In this document: positions 35,046 to 47,830 of the stretch, one piece after another | How the letters are laid out: every line of letters begins with the position of its first letter | Position numbering within the stretch: the first letter of the stretch is position 1 | Assembly (NCBI RefSeq): GCF_027887165.1 | Contig: NC_077234.1 | Coordinates: 249,056,158-249,120,157 of the forward strand | Origin: Monodelphis domestica | Taxonomy: Eukaryota; Chordata; Mammalia; Didelphimorphia; Didelphidae | DNA length: 64,000 bases | Reading direction: 5' to 3' | Made by a program: the position numbers and the translations under genes | Notes under the pieces: model-generated | Database searches by the model: none | The model's input: the letters and a program-made list of their open reading frames with translations, nothing else | Told to the model about the DNA's origin: nothing

Positions 35046-38000
35046 ATATTAAATACATTTCTCAAAATAGGAAAATAAAAAGTAGGATCTTTTTAATAAT
35101 TTTTTTTTTTACCAAAGAGAGGTAATCATTATTTCTGTCTGGCAAAAAGCTGGGACAAATTAGTTATTTTGTTTTCCTATTATTCCCTCCCACGAATGTT
35201 GACATGTTAAAACAAAGAATTGGCAAAAAGTAAGGAGAGTGGAATCAGAGGCAGTGACTCGTAAGTTATGCTGAATGGAAAAAAAAAGGAAATAGTTGAA
35301 AAATTACTAGAAAAATATTTCCAATGTTTTCGACCACTAAAATGTAGTAGCTAACTTTTATCTTCTAATATAGCCAATCTCACAAGACACTTAGCAATAT
35401 AAAGGGATATCATTTAATATACAATTTTTACAACTTTTTATTTCTTTTCTGATTGGGGAGTTTGTAAATCACTTTAATTCTTTCTTCTTGGTTCCTTTAA
35501 TCTTCTTAATTCCTTTGGTTATTTAGTAATATAATTCCCTACATAATTATTACATGGATTAGACATACCTTACTATAAGATTATAGTATTTTCTGAAGCT
35601 TCATTTGTTGCTTATTTATTTCCCCCTTACATCTTTGAACTTAGAGTTGAAATTAGTTCAACATTTTATTTGGTAAAGTAATTATATTTACATTGAATTT
35701 TCTCAAAATTTTAATTTTCTACTTATGGGAAGTATAATTTTGAACATAATCATATTTCTCTTTTAATAGATTTACTTCTTTTGATATAGTATTTTCTCTC
35801 CCCTGGAGTAGTTGTATTTTTCTTTTGACTGTTATTTCCATTTTTTGAACTTTATTTAGGTTTTATTTTCTCTTCTACTCTGTGTTTCATAGTTCATAAT
35901 GAAATATATCCTTCTGTTGAATTTGTATATGAGTACCTGTTCATGATGCTAACTGACAGTGTTATCTTGTTTATCTCTTGGTATAAAATGGAATAATGTT
36001 GCTGTAACTGATATTATTTTGCATATTTTACTAACTGTTAATCCTTAAATGGCAATCGTTTAGAACATTGCATCACAACATATCAATAAGACTAATTAGC
36101 AAGTTATTTTTTATTCAGTTTGGTTAAATATTGGTGTTGTGAATAAATATGAAAGTATGAGTTTGGTACACAATTCAGTCAGTTGATAACCATTTATTAA
36201 GAGCCTCACTAAAGGAATAGAAAGAAAAGCAACTGGCAAGAGCCCTGAACAAAAACATCCTCCACCGCCACTTAGTGCCTATAGGTGAGTTCTTAAGATT
36301 CTTTGATTTGCAGGTAGAGATTAATGATACTTAGCTCACTGGACTCTAAGCAAAAAGGACTATCAATTAATCAGACTCCTTGCCTCAGGCAACAGTTCAG
36401 AAACAGGCATTTCAATTGAGGAAGACTTTGATTGTTGTAACTCAACATATATTTCAAATAACAGGAAAGGACCGAACCCAGACACACCACCTTCTCTGAC
36501 TAGTAACTTGGCTCCAAAAACTTCTAGATAATATAAACACAGAGTATAATAATAATGCTAAACAAGTTAGTTCCTCTATAACATGACGTTCAGACACGTA
36601 GGAATCTATTTCTGATGAGAATTCCTCAGATATGGAAATACACAGAAACTTCCCAGAAATGCATTCTAGCATGGTTTTAATTTTTGACCAGAGGAACTCA
36701 TGATCCCAGGGAAAACCAGAAAACTTTACACATTTAATTAACGCACTGCTGTTTTGTACACTGTACAAAATGGTTACATGTCACTGAAGTATATCTTAAT
36801 GCAGGTTTTGAGTAAGTTATCCCTTATTTTCTGGCTCATATCTATTTTCTTTTGTGTCAGTATCACACATATTCAATATCTTCATTTGTCTGTGCCTTAT
36901 TTATTTATACATATGATGAAATTTTATTTATCTCATTTTTCTTAGGCATCCTGATATCATTGCTTCATTTTCCTCATTGTGGATGTGAATGCACTGCTAT
37001 GATCTGCACGTGTTCTATACCTTGTGTAATTTAGAACTGTAGTCAATGAAGTAGACTGTCACAATGTTTTATAATGAATCATGTTGATACGTCTACTGAA
37101 TGGATGTATAGGTCCATATTTCCTGTGGATAACTCCTAAGATGCTTATACTGGGATGCCAGGTAATCATTCTGGTTCTAAGTGCATATATTTATCTTACT
37201 ACTATACTGTATTATTTCAGATATCAAGTGTAACTCAACTGATTTTCCAAAGGAATTCAAAGTTCTTAAGAAAAGGAAGGAATATAAAAGAGAGTGAAGA
37301 ACAGTTCAGCAAGGCTAGCAAAGTTTCCAGCTCTACCTGGGGTTCTGGAAGTGGCCACAAAAAGGCAGTCCTATTTCCTCTCATCTAAAGAGAGGAATGT
37401 TTGAATATGAATACAGGCTCAGAGGAGGTGCAGAACACATAATTTCAGCAAGGAATGAGAAAAAGTAGAGGAAATGCCCACTGTCCTTTTGTCCTCTGCT
37501 ACTATCACAGCCAAGAGAATAAACTATGCACATGTTGCCTGGGTCAGAGATGTGAGAGGCTAGGATTGCTCCAGATTTCCTAAAAGAATGATGGTGATGT
37601 TTGCTTTCTCTTCTAATTTTCTCTTTAACTCTTTCTGGGGAAATGAAGTTCTTGCTCCAAAATTTTCCTATTCTTTAAAGTCTATTTACATTTTCTGTTT
37701 TTTTTTTTGTAGCTCCAGTGCTAGTTAAAGATAAAATCAATCCTCATTTGAATACTGTAGTATTTGTGAGTAGGGAGTTATAAAAGAGGACTAATTAGTG
37801 AGTTTGGGGGATATTGGATAGAGGAGGAGAAATGGACAGAAAGTACAGTCACTCTCCACCTGTTTTTACCATAGTGAATTGCTTTGGGGTCCTGAAGCTA
37901 TATGAGAAAGAATCTTTTTGGGGCTGATTTTTGAAGTATTTTTATTAATATCCCAAAGCAGGGTAAAAAGCTGAGATATAGGTCAATTATGTCTCTCCTC

Positions 38001-38104
38001 ATTGCTCTTTCCCATGTATTTTCATAATGACCCTCTTGTGAGAGTAGATTTAATAAGGTGAGCAGGTCTCATCTAACATGACAAGAAAGTAGTAGATGAA
38101 AAAT
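35046..38104. other. Intergenic, AT-rich, with an L2 tail
   Basis: 35400-36130 is T-rich on the plus strand and could be an old antisense LINE, but no segment is diagnostic. 36165-36240 contains an L2-tail complement (AACCATTTATTAAGAGCC). No frame over 104 codons and no domain. Confidence 0.4.
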
Positions 38105-38250
38105 GAATAGATGAACACATAATTTATCAAGTGCTTACTTCGAGCAAAACATTAAACGGGAGCTGAAGATACAAGCAGAAAACCAAGACTGTCCCCACGC
38201 TTAAAGAATTCATATTCTAATAGGAGGAGACAACACATATTGGAATTTTC
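38105..38250 (-). mobile_element. L2 3' end, antisense
   Basis: 'Ataatttatcaagtgcttacttcgagc', 'gaagatacaagcag' and 'attcatattctaataggaggagacaacac' are the L2 3' complement in order. Confidence 0.7.
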
Positions 38251-39221
38251 GGCTGTCAATGACATGGAAAAGTGATCTTTAAAGAGCAAAACTAATGATA
38301 ATGTGTCTTCTTTAATGCTATTTCCATTGATGAAATCACATCAATTTCTGATAATAAGCCTTTTGACAGTGCCAAAGACATTGGGAGCAAGAATTGTCCT
38401 TTCTAGGTCTTCGACAGATCCCAGGTCACATTTCCACTAAAGACAATGTCTTCAATGATGGCTTCAAGGACTGGACTAGAAATAGGGCTAATTCATGCTT
38501 CTTCTTTAGGGGACTTTGGAGATCTGGGTCTGAGGAGAAGTGGTGGTCAAAACAATGGCCGTGATTTTCCCTGTCAATTCCTGCCTTTCCCTCAGGATGC
38601 TTTGATGCTGCCACAAGGCTGGCTTGTTTTGCTGTTGGCAGGAGGAGGGCATAGTGTCCCCTTCTGAGCAGAGGCTGTTCACAATAGAGGGAAGAGACAA
38701 TTCATCTTGACTTTCGCCTTCACCATATGCAACCATACTCACATCGGCATCTGTCTACACTAGACTACTCCAGAAGACTTAAGAAAGGAGTTTCTGAGAG
38801 AAAACTCCATTAATAATGAAATGAAAAATACATTAGGGAGGCAGATTCTTTGGAGATTCTGTAATGAAATTCCTGCTACTACCAATAGAACTAGCACGTG
38901 TGCAATACACCAGCAATGAGATCAAGAAATGCAAGGCAAGACTTTTGGGATGAAACGTCATCAGAAGAAAAATATGTGTTGCTTCCTTCTTTCTTTATTT
39001 GCCTTCCTTTTTCCTTCATTTAAGCAACAACAATTGGGGGAGGAGTTCTTTTTCTGGTTTAAGGCCCTTTTCAAAGTACAAAGATGCATATGCCATGACC
39101 TTAAAAAGATGTTGTCCAATAGTGGAGATGGCAAGTCTATGGATAATTATAGTATAAGGAAAATGAGTTGTGCAGTAGTATTGAAGGAAGTTTTGAAGAG
39201 ACAGATATGTGTGGGACTGAA
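38251..39221. other. Intergenic, repeat-poor
   Basis: 38400-38760 is slightly GC-richer with overlapping 62-78-codon frames on both strands and no known domain. No repeat was identified. Confidence 0.35.
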
Positions 39222-39420
39222 TGAGGCAGGCTGATGTAGTGGATAGAGCTCTGGATTTGGGATCAGAAGATCTAGCTTCAAATCCTGCCTCAGATACTAC
39301 TGCCTGGCTGTAACTGTGGGCAAATTTCTTGTCCTTTAGTTTCCTCTCTACTGAATTAAAGAGTTGAATTTCATGGCTTCTTAGGCCCCCTTAAATTTCA
39401 AAATATGATCCTATGAATGT
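39222..39420 (+). mobile_element. THER1/CORE-type SINE, sense
   Basis: GATGTAGTGGATAGAGCTCT, GGATTTGGGATCAGAAGATC, 'tcaaatcctgcctcagatac' and a diverged core followed by 'ggcccccttaaatttc'. Confidence 0.8.
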
Positions 39421-41034
39421 TCCATATCACATTTGAATTCTCTGATTAACAGCTAACTTAATCAGAAATCAAACACACTCCAACATATGCATCTATCCCT
39501 AAATTTTGATTAGAGCATATAATTTGTTTCTTCCTATAAATAAAATTCAAAGTATTTCTGAACTATGAATGAGTATATATTAAAGTCATGTCAAGAATGC
39601 ATTTGTTTGGGTATTAAAAATCTTGAATTAAACTGAATCTTTTGACTGTTGACTTAAATAATGATTTAAATTGATGTGATTTAAATTAAATCCACCTTAC
39701 ATAAAGTTTGAGCAAACCCATAAACCTCCTGGGAAGTCTTGCAGGTTTCAAATCAATTTCCTGTTGGAATTCTGACATAGGTAATCAGATAACTTCCATT
39801 TACCAGGGTCTAAGATTGTATTGAGAAAAAAAAATTGCTGAAAACTGGAAACAGGTTCAACAAAATTTTGCCTGAGTTCATTCTTAGATTTGCTAACCTT
39901 TAGGGAAAGTTTTGGCTTTCCTGAGAATGTATAATGCAATAATAAACAGTGAAAGTCTTGTCCTTCGCTTTGCCAAGAGCGCTCTAAACAAAAACAGGAC
40001 TATCCATTCAAGAAGCTGGCATTTATTTTAAGGTGTCTAAATGTGATGTAAATTTTAAATAAAAGCCTCTTGTTATTTACATAGAATCTTCCAAAAATCT
40101 GGTATTTAACTAGACGAATGGAGGGGGAAAAATTCAAATAATCACACTGGGAGTTGTAAGAATAGCCTTATAGCTGTTCAACATTTTGAAGTTGGCTATT
40201 TCTGAATTTTTTTCTCCAGGACTGAAAGACAGTAAGTTATTATATGATCACATGAGCAGAGAAAAAAAGGAAGACTGCTTTTGCTTCAATAGATGTCTGG
40301 GCCACCATATATTACTGGCTCATTTCATCGCATCATTAGTTTAGTTCATTTCACAGGATCACATTTTCCTCCCTATTCATTCTCCTCTCTTCCAATTATG
40401 CAGAAATATTAAATCTGCTTTATAGTTGAAGGAAGGGAATAAATATAGTCTTGTCTTGTGAGAAAGAAATATTGTGTAAAAAATTTCAGTTTAAATATTA
40501 AAGTCTACACTAAAATAACAAAGGAAAAACTGATTTTTGTGGTTGGTTAAAAATATAAGCAGGAATGTACTGTAATGGGATTTTTTCTCTGATTTTGATG
40601 GTTGAATTGCAGTGGTACCCAAAGTGGTTGCCAAATTCGGGGAGTGAATCGAGATAAGACCCCTCTATACATATCTGACTTTTCTCACTAGGATATTCAA
40701 ACTGGACTTATCTCTATGTCAAAAGCAAAAGAAGGATGTTCTCCAAATCATTCTTCTCATTGGCAATGCAAAGGGATTATCTGGATTAACTATTCCTCAA
40801 GAATATAGCAAAAGAAAATTATAACAAAAGTGGTTTTACTACCAAAAATTATCAGTCCTTTAGCTTAGGCATTTTATTATGGAATCATAGAATTTTAGAA
40901 CTAAAAGAAAACAATGATAACACCAGTGATAACCTTTTTTTGCTACTTTCCTTAATTTCAGTATGCCTCTCCTCTTAATCCCTAGTCTTTGGAGATTGCT
41001 TCTCCACATAAAACGACTAAATGAACAAAAAAAC
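39421..41034. other. Intergenic, unassigned
   Basis: AT-rich with no gene. 40880-40915 resembles a short THER/MIR head (GGAATCATAGAATTTTAGAA). Confidence 0.4.
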
Positions 41035-41165
41035 TTTTAGCCAATATTATGTGCCAAGTGAGGATATAAATACTGTGGAAGAAAAATAAATAAAGTAGTC
41101 CTTGTTCTTTAAGGAGCATACATTTTAATTGAGTAAAATAACATATAAAGTTGGATTAAGCTTCA
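41035..41165 (-). mobile_element. L2 3' end, antisense
   Basis: 'Ttatgtgccaagtgagg', 'tagtccttgttctttaaggagcatacattttaattg' are the degraded complement of the L2 tail. Confidence 0.6.
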
Positions 41166-41754
41166 AGATAGACGATATTATCCATGTATCCTTAAAGTAC
41201 ATTGGAAAGTCAGTTGACAATGTCCAGAGGGTATATTAGTAGGGAAGATGATATGACTCAGTGGTTCTTTATTTTATCTGGATTATAGTTGATGACCATG
41301 CTTTTATTCAAATGGTATTAACCACCATCTCTTCCCCCAAAAGCACAAAAGACAGAGTGAAGCTGAAAAGACCTGTCTTAACACAAGTGATAAAGGTCTG
41401 AGGATCAGAGTAGAGAATCAGAGTAGAATCTGGGTTTCCTTGGAAGTGGCAGGGGGTAGGAGGTAGGGGAATAGAAGTTAACATTAAATTCTAGAATAGG
41501 AATAGGAAATTGTCACATATTTGGGGAGAAAGGACTTCCCTGCTATGCCAATTAGCAAAAAGAATAAGTAATTTTTTTCAGTGCAGATGTACCTTACCAC
41601 TCATCATTATTTTCAGGTGAACAGTTACCAAGGTCACTTCAGTAGAAACTGGATAGCCCTCAGTAGATCTAATGATTCCATCCAATAAAATTTACACTAT
41701 GACAGCAGCCATTATTTGTTCAGTTTTTTCTATCCAAAATGTACAGACATTGAT
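41166..41754. other. Intergenic, nothing recognised
   Basis: Spacer without coding or repeat signal. Confidence 0.4.
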
Positions 41755-42390
41755 TATTTTCTATTTTAAACATACCATATTAGTCCAAATATAATATGAC
41801 CCCAAATATAGTGTAATCCCAAGTATTTTGAAGGATAACTCAGAAAGAAGAAACACCCATTTTATCCTATCCTTTTAAATTATAACTTTCTCTTAACTTG
41901 TGAATAATGCAGGCACCTTATAATAAAGGCACTTTGACACCTACCATAGACCACATTCAAGCAATCTAACACAAGTTTTTCATTCATCCATCCCTTTTCC
42001 TGCACATGAAAAATCATTCCTGATGCTAACTTTTCCTTTGGTGATGTTTTACACCTTAAAATTACGCAAGGAGTCAGTTTTTGTCCATCAGCTATGACTG
42101 CAAGCATTATATCATTTCCAGTAGTTTTAATCAACAATTAAAAGACAACAACAATGATCTGGTGCCTTTAACATTAATGGTGATATCTGATGGAATATCA
42201 AAACAAACAGATGTTTGGTTGGCATTTCCCATCTTTCCCCGAGAGAGCCATGGTTTCACATGTGCTGAGGTACACAATACACAACTTAAAGCTTCAGACC
42301 TGGAAGTGTTCAAAAATAGTGCAAATGCGACTTTCAAAGGTACATATTGGGGAAATAATCATCGCACTATATTTAGGCTTATATTTTTCT
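41755..42390 (-). mobile_element. Pogo/Tigger-type DNA transposon remnant
   Basis: It surrounds the transposase pseudogene below. The left flank (41760-41860) has the 'ccaaatataatatgaccccaaatatag' words that I associate with mammalian pogo-type elements. Terminal repeats and the TA target duplication were not identified, so both ends are approximate. The N-terminal DNA-binding part of the transposase is absent. Confidence 0.55.
41880..42337 (-). pseudogene. Broken pogo/Tigger-family transposase (DDE region)
   Basis: Two minus-strand frames read collinearly. The first (42131-42337) contains QTSVCFDIPSDITINVKGTRS, the block around the first catalytic Asp of Tigger/POGK transposases, where that acidic residue is lost or mutated. 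The second (41880-42137) continues KTTGNDIMLAVIADGQKLTP, then VQEKGWMNEKLVLDCLNVVYGR, the characteristic KGWM-E-L segment. A frameshift near 42130 separates them and the C-terminal Asp motifs are missing. In life this family cuts and pastes DNA at TA sites and has been domesticated (for example POGK, JRK and TIGD proteins). This copy is too short and broken to be a host gene. Confidence 0.75.
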
Positions 42391-42639
42391 ATTTTTATAT
42401 ATATATGTATACATTATATATAAAAATATAATATTTTTCTTTCCCTACTCTCTCCTAGTTCACTGACATCTATACATTGATAAAGCTATACATATATAAT
42501 GAATAGAAGATTGCCGGGGCTAAAAAAAAATAGATCTTAGTTCCAAATTGGCAACAACCCGAATCAGAGAGGCTGGTTCTTGGATGATGGACACACAGTC
42601 CATCAATAGGGCCACATTTGAAATCTTCCTAAGTTGGTA
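42391..42639. other. Intergenic, unassigned
   Basis: Includes an AT-rich stretch at 42390-42440 and an unassigned segment. No coding signal. Confidence 0.35.
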
Positions 42640-43290
42640 GGATATGCCAAAGTCTGTCTTCCACTGGCCTACCTTAAAAAATAATTTTAAAATGATACCT
42701 CCCTTTTTGATAAAGAGAAAATCTCCATAGACACCAAAATACTGAAAGCAACATTTTATGTGTGTGTGATAAAGAACTAAAAACAAAATATCTTTCCCTA
42801 GAAACAAAATATGTTCATCAAGGAATGGCTAAAAAAACTATGTACATTAATGGAATATTGCTGTGCTATTAGAAATAATGAATATAATGAATAGCAAAAA
42901 ACATGGAAAATCTTCGTGGATTGATGCAGAGCCAAGAAAATAGCATAAACAATGACTATGACAATATAAAGAATAAAGTAAAATACACACAATCAAAAGT
43001 TTCCATTGTAAAATTTTAAAAAAGTCATGGCTCAAAAGAAGAGATATGAGAGGATAGTCTCAACCCACTCCTAAAGTGAGGGATTGCAATTGATATTGTA
43101 CCTCTGTGCATTTATTTTTCAATATTTTCAATTAATTGGTAGGCTGTGTTGATTTGTTTCTTCTTTCCTTTGTTTTATGTATTTTAAATATTATTTTTAT
43201 CGGATGGATTTCTAGAAGGGGGAGAAGGTACAGGAGAGAAAGAAAGTAAACTATGACTATATAAAAAACAATATATTGGTAAAACGTTTT
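42640..43290 (+). mobile_element. Old L1 3' end
   Basis: AAGGAATGGCTAAAAAAACT, 'taatggaatattgctgtgctattagaaataatgaa' and 'ggattgatgcagagccaag' parallel 28060-28200 of the better L1. A diverged 3' UTR and A-rich end follow near 43260-43290. Confidence 0.65.
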
Positions 43291-43859
43291 TAAAGGGACA
43301 TCTCCATTCCACAATGACACAATTTTTATTTTAATGTTTGACTCGGTGAATCAGCTACTTGGCAGGTATCTTCACTACAAGATACTATAAATCAATCTGT
43401 GTTGATCAATGACATCATGGATACTTACAATTGAATTGGATTTAAGTGAGACAGACTTGCATGAAATCATCAACCTCATTCTTTCTTCCAGTGTCATCAA
43501 AATCCAGTGACAAGACAAAATTCAGGATGACTGGCGCTAGACAGAGTTGCATTGAACCAGCTTTTAAATTTCAGTGTCTGACCAAGCTCTAAGCTTTCCA
43601 CAAATCATACTTCACCCACCTTCATGGCCACTGGAACAAATAGTTCTCGTCTGCCCCTTTGACCAAAGAAAGCCTTCACATACTTGGTATGGACATGTCA
43701 CTAACTCACTGACATATTGGAAGCCTCTTGATTCTCTTCTACATCATTTAGCCTGTCTGCTAAGATGGTTGGAGTCACAGGTGAGAGAGGTGACAGATGG
43801 ACACTGAAGGTGGCTAAGAAGTCCTGAAACAGGCTTGTAAGCCCTGACACCAGAGATGC
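43291..43859. other. Intergenic, unassigned
   Basis: No repeat recognised. The 77-codon plus frame at 43574-43807 has no known domain. Confidence 0.35.
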
Positions 43860-43987
43860 TAGTCCTCCCTGAACACTAAGATATTTACTAGGTCTGGGAC
43901 CCTGGGCAAGTCACTTAACTCTGTTTGCCTCAGTTCTTCATTTGTAAAATGAGTTGGAGAAAGAAAAGACAAAGCGCTCCAGTATAT
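43860..43987 (+). mobile_element. CORE-SINE fragment, sense
   Basis: GGGACCCTGGGCAAGTCACT, TTGCCTCAGTTCTTCATTTG, AAAATGAGTTGGAGAAAG. The tRNA head is poorly kept. Confidence 0.8.
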
Positions 43988-46840
43988 ATCAATCAATAAG
44001 TATTACTATGTGCCACATACGTCACTGGGCTTCAAAGATATGAAGATCTAAAAGACTGTAATTTCAAGGAATTTACAAATCTGACAAAGAGAGACAATAT
44101 GTGTATATACAGACTTCTATGAAATCCATAATAATTTTGAGGGACAAGGCAGCCAGATTTGGAGATAAATAAAGGCATCATAAGATAGCAGTTAAGTAAA
44201 GCCTCATCAGTAATGAGGACTGATCAGCAAAGAGTTGGATGTGAAAAGGGAGAGCAGACATCGTGTTCCATGTTAGAAACAGTAAAAAATACAGCTTAGT
44301 CAGGCTGTAATATGTGCAAAGGAGAATGAAGAGTTAAAATTCTGTAAAGATAGTTAGAACCAGGTTATAAAGGGCTTATATGCAAAGATCCTACAAATAA
44401 AAAGAAGACCCTGGGTTATTGTACAGGATTGCCATGTTAAATAGAGAGACTTGAGGCAGACTTGAGAAACCAGGATGAAGACCACCACAATAGTTTAAAT
44501 GAGAAGTAATAAAAGCCTGGACTAGAGTGGTTCTTATATAGTGTGGAAGGAAGGGGACATATGAAAGAGATGTTGTAAAGAGGGAAAACAACATGATTTG
44601 ATAACTGTAGGACTGGTGAGGTGGGTGGAAATGAGGAATGAGTGATAGAAAGGAAGGGTGTAAATTTCAGTGATTAGACATTTGTGGTGACTTCAACAAA
44701 AGAAGGGGAGTTTATAGGAGGGGTGAGTTTATAAAAGAGGAGGAAAAATAATTAGTTTTCTGTCCTAAACATATTGAATTCCATAGGAGGCCTATGGAAT
44801 AGCTTGCTGAAAATGTCCAAATGATAGTTTATTGCTTGGCTGAAGATCCAGATATATATATTAGGGCTAAAAGTTATCAACACAAAGATGATTATTTAAA
44901 ATGCATGGGAGCTTGGGAGGATGCTGAGAGAGAAAGAAGAGGGCCAATGACAAAAAGTGGATGCTCAAACAATTATAAGGAGGGCTATGGACGATGGTCT
45001 AGCAATCAAACTCAGAAAGAATCATCAGATAGGTAAGAAGAGAACAAAGAGAGGATGTCCAGAAGAAGAAGGTGATCAATAGTATTATATGGCTTTAGAG
45101 AGGTCAAGAAAGACTTTAGAGACAGCAGTATCAATTTAGTGATGAACTCAGAAGTAAATTCACAGAGGGTCGAGAACTGAGAAAGAGGAGAGTTAATAGA
45201 ATCAAAGAGAGTAGACAGCTTTGTCTAGGTGCTTACCTGAGAAAAGAAGGTGTAATGTAGGATGATAACTTGAGGCGATGAAAAGATCTAGACAGAATAG
45301 GTAGGATTTAAAAGAGGCTTTAAAAAAATGAAGGACAATTTGGGTATGTTTGAAGGTAATAGAGAATGAAACAGTATATAAGGAGAAATTGATGATAAGG
45401 GAGAAAAGGGAAATAATTCTGCAGGCAATCTGCTGGACAAGAAGGGAGAAATAGTAAAAATAATATAGATGGGTTTTCTTGAAAAGAAGGGTCTATTTCC
45501 CCAGAGACTAAAATGATGGAATAAAGAATGGAAGATTATCTCATGACAATTTATCATGACATAGATTAGAGAAGAAAAAAGGACTTGTGGCAAATGATCT
45601 CTGTTTTCTCATTCAACCCCTCTGAGGCAAAGTCCCCAGCTGTGAGGCTGTGGAGTAGAGTAAAAAAAAAATGTGGTAGAATTAAGTAGATGGAACCGCT
45701 ACTTACAATAGGAGTAGTCAAACTGTCACTTAGCTTCAATGATGTTCCAGATGAGATTAGATAACATAAATTTGTTGTGGACTCACAGTTGTATATTTTT
45801 CCCTCCCTCCCACTCTATTCAGCAGCATCTGAGAAAGAATAGTAGAGGCAGATAGTCAGAACAATATTCAGTTAGGATTTGATGAGACATGCACAGTAAT
45901 AGAACAGAGGAGGAGGAATTTCAAGAGCAAAGTGCATAAATCCATTGGCAAATTTGGTGATTGTAATTGTAAAGGGAGGAAAATAAAGCCAAGATAGAAT
46001 GATGGCTCAAGAAAATACTGAGGAATTGACTATTATGGAAAAGAAAGAGAATGTGTTGAGAAGACACAGGGAGAATCGGAATAAGAGATTGGATTGGTCA
46101 TAAAAGTGAAACAGTTGTGGATAATTGTAAGAATCAAGGATATAACCTTTTCTATGCATAACTGAAAATGGTGGAGGTATACGTCAAAGCAGTTGATCAA
46201 GTTGAGGAGCTGGAGGGTTAGTACTTTTGAAGGAATATCAACATCTATGTTAAAGTTCTCTAGTCTAAAGTCAGAAATTGAGTTGTAGAGCAAGACTGTA
46301 AAGCAATAACAGAATTCCTTAAGAAAGGAGAAAAAATTATTAGAAGACAGAAATCTGCCACTAGGTTCTGGTTTAGGTAATAAATTTGTATCAAGCAAAC
46401 TTCAAGTGAAGAGAAATTGCTGACTGAAAGTGCCAAAGAGAAACTATAAAGATAACAGTGGGAAGCAAAGAGGTATGTCTCAGCTCATGAGAGCAAGCAC
46501 AAGTAGTATTAGAAATGATGGCCAAGAATACAGTGTCATTAGAGTATAACGGAACTCTATAAGTGCCAAAAGGTGAAAGGAACATGAGATGAAGAGGTAT
46601 AAAATAATTGTTAATAATTTAACAGGAATATCAGATACAATATCAGTGGAAGGGGAAGATAAGTGTGAAGTGAGATGCTGAATGTATAGTGCTGAATGGT
46701 GGTGAGAGAATGAGCAATGGAATAATGTCGGTGTTTTAGGTTGCCATAGATTTGGCAACATTGGAATTGAGAGAGTAAGGCAGAATGGAAATATCATAGC
46801 TATAATGGGAAAATAGGGTAGATGGGAGAAGTTTTACAAT
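43988..46840 (-). mobile_element. Long antisense L2 LINE
   Basis: About 2.8 kb of purine-rich plus strand. It begins with the complement of the L2 tail (ATCAATAAGTATTACTATGTGC) and runs back through the L2 RT region. The minus-strand frame 44391-44594 carries TTLVQAFITSHLNYC, a hallmark of the L2 RT C-terminus, followed by an L2-like LNMAILYNNPGSS-type end. Further minus frames (45288-45593, 46033-46398, 46480-46797) are Leu/Ser/Pro-rich and collinear with more N-terminal parts, but too decayed to align by eye. Many stops; inactive. Confidence 0.7.
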
Positions 46841-46879
46841 GTGATGTCTTAATTCTCAGCAGTGAATCCTTATAAAAGG

Positions 46880-46985
46880 AAGGGAGGAAACAAGCATTAA
46901 TTAAGTACCTACTGTGTTCAGTGAATATTATTTTATTTGATTCTCACAACTCTGCTATAGGGATTTTTAAATTGAAGTTTTATAT
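46880..46985 (-). mobile_element. MIR/L2 tail fragment, antisense
   Basis: CATTAATTAAGTACCTACTG, then TTTGATTCTCACAACTCTGC, is the reverse MIR 3' end. Confidence 0.65.
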
Positions 46986-47009
46986 TAAATAAGAGAATTC
47001 TACAGTAAT

Positions 47010-47650
47010 ATTGTGGTTGCTAATTTAAAGATATTATAACAAGTCAAAATGACTTTTAGTAGCTTTATTTGTAAAGAGGTGGAAAGAGTGAAAGAAATGT
47101 AAGAATAGGGTAGAGAACTGTCTAGCCTATCATCCTAAGCACTGCTCTGGTGTGGAGCTCAGCCCTGGCAGGGCTTCACCATGTTAAACCAGAGGACCTG
47201 GTGATATCTTCAACAAGGATTCCACCAACAAAGGCCTCTCCAGAACCAATCTCTCCAGAAGCCAGGAAAGGAAGGCCAGCTACTCACCCAGATCCCTGAT
47301 GCAGAGTCTCTGAAGGTGAAGTCCCCAAGAGAAGTCCTCTAAAGAAGGAGTCCAAAGCCAAGATCCAAAAGTGAAGTCGAAGTCAAAATGAACTGCCTTT
47401 GGACAGGAAGTTCAGGACTTTTTATAGTCCTTTTTTCATGTTACTTCCTATCCTTTCCTCCACTTTAAAGGAAGCAATGGTAGTCTTTCAATTTGTCTAT
47501 CACTGCCCAAGGGGGTTGGCAGTAACCTTTGGAGTTGTCACCCACTCTAGCAAGTGACTTTTGAATTCTCTTGTTTTGTGTTAAGTAGGGGTACTTAAGT
47601 TTTTGATTGATTAATTTCAAAATTGCTAATTGATAGACAAAGAAAGTTTG
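47010..47650 (-). mobile_element. LTR-like block, antisense
   Basis: On the minus strand it reads a TATAAA (complement of 47421-47426) inside the near-palindrome AGGACTATAAAAAGTCCT. Repeated GAAGTCC/GGACTTC words follow, then a possible donor, and an AATAAA (complement of 47063-47068). This is the order of U3-R-U5. Possible termini are TGTCTA/TAGACA at 47119 and 47639 or TGTGG near 47012. Neither pair has a target duplication, so the ends stay open. No retroviral genes. Confidence 0.4.
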
Positions 47651-47654
47651 GTTC

Positions 47655-47830
47655 ACTCTTCACACTGCTCATTTTGTCTCCATATCACAATGGAGGAAAA
47701 TGAAGTTAGACAAATTAAGTGACTTTCCCAGGATCATAGAGTTAGTAAGTATCAGAGGCTGGATTTGAACTCAAATAGTTCCTAACTTCAGTCCCAGAGC
47801 TCTATGCACAGTCCCACCTTGCTGCCAACA
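47655..47830 (-). mobile_element. MIR, antisense
   Basis: TCCATATCACAATGGAGGAA, TTAAGTGACTTTCCCAGGAT, CATAGAGTTAGTAAGT and TGGATTTGAACTCAAATAG. Confidence 0.75.
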
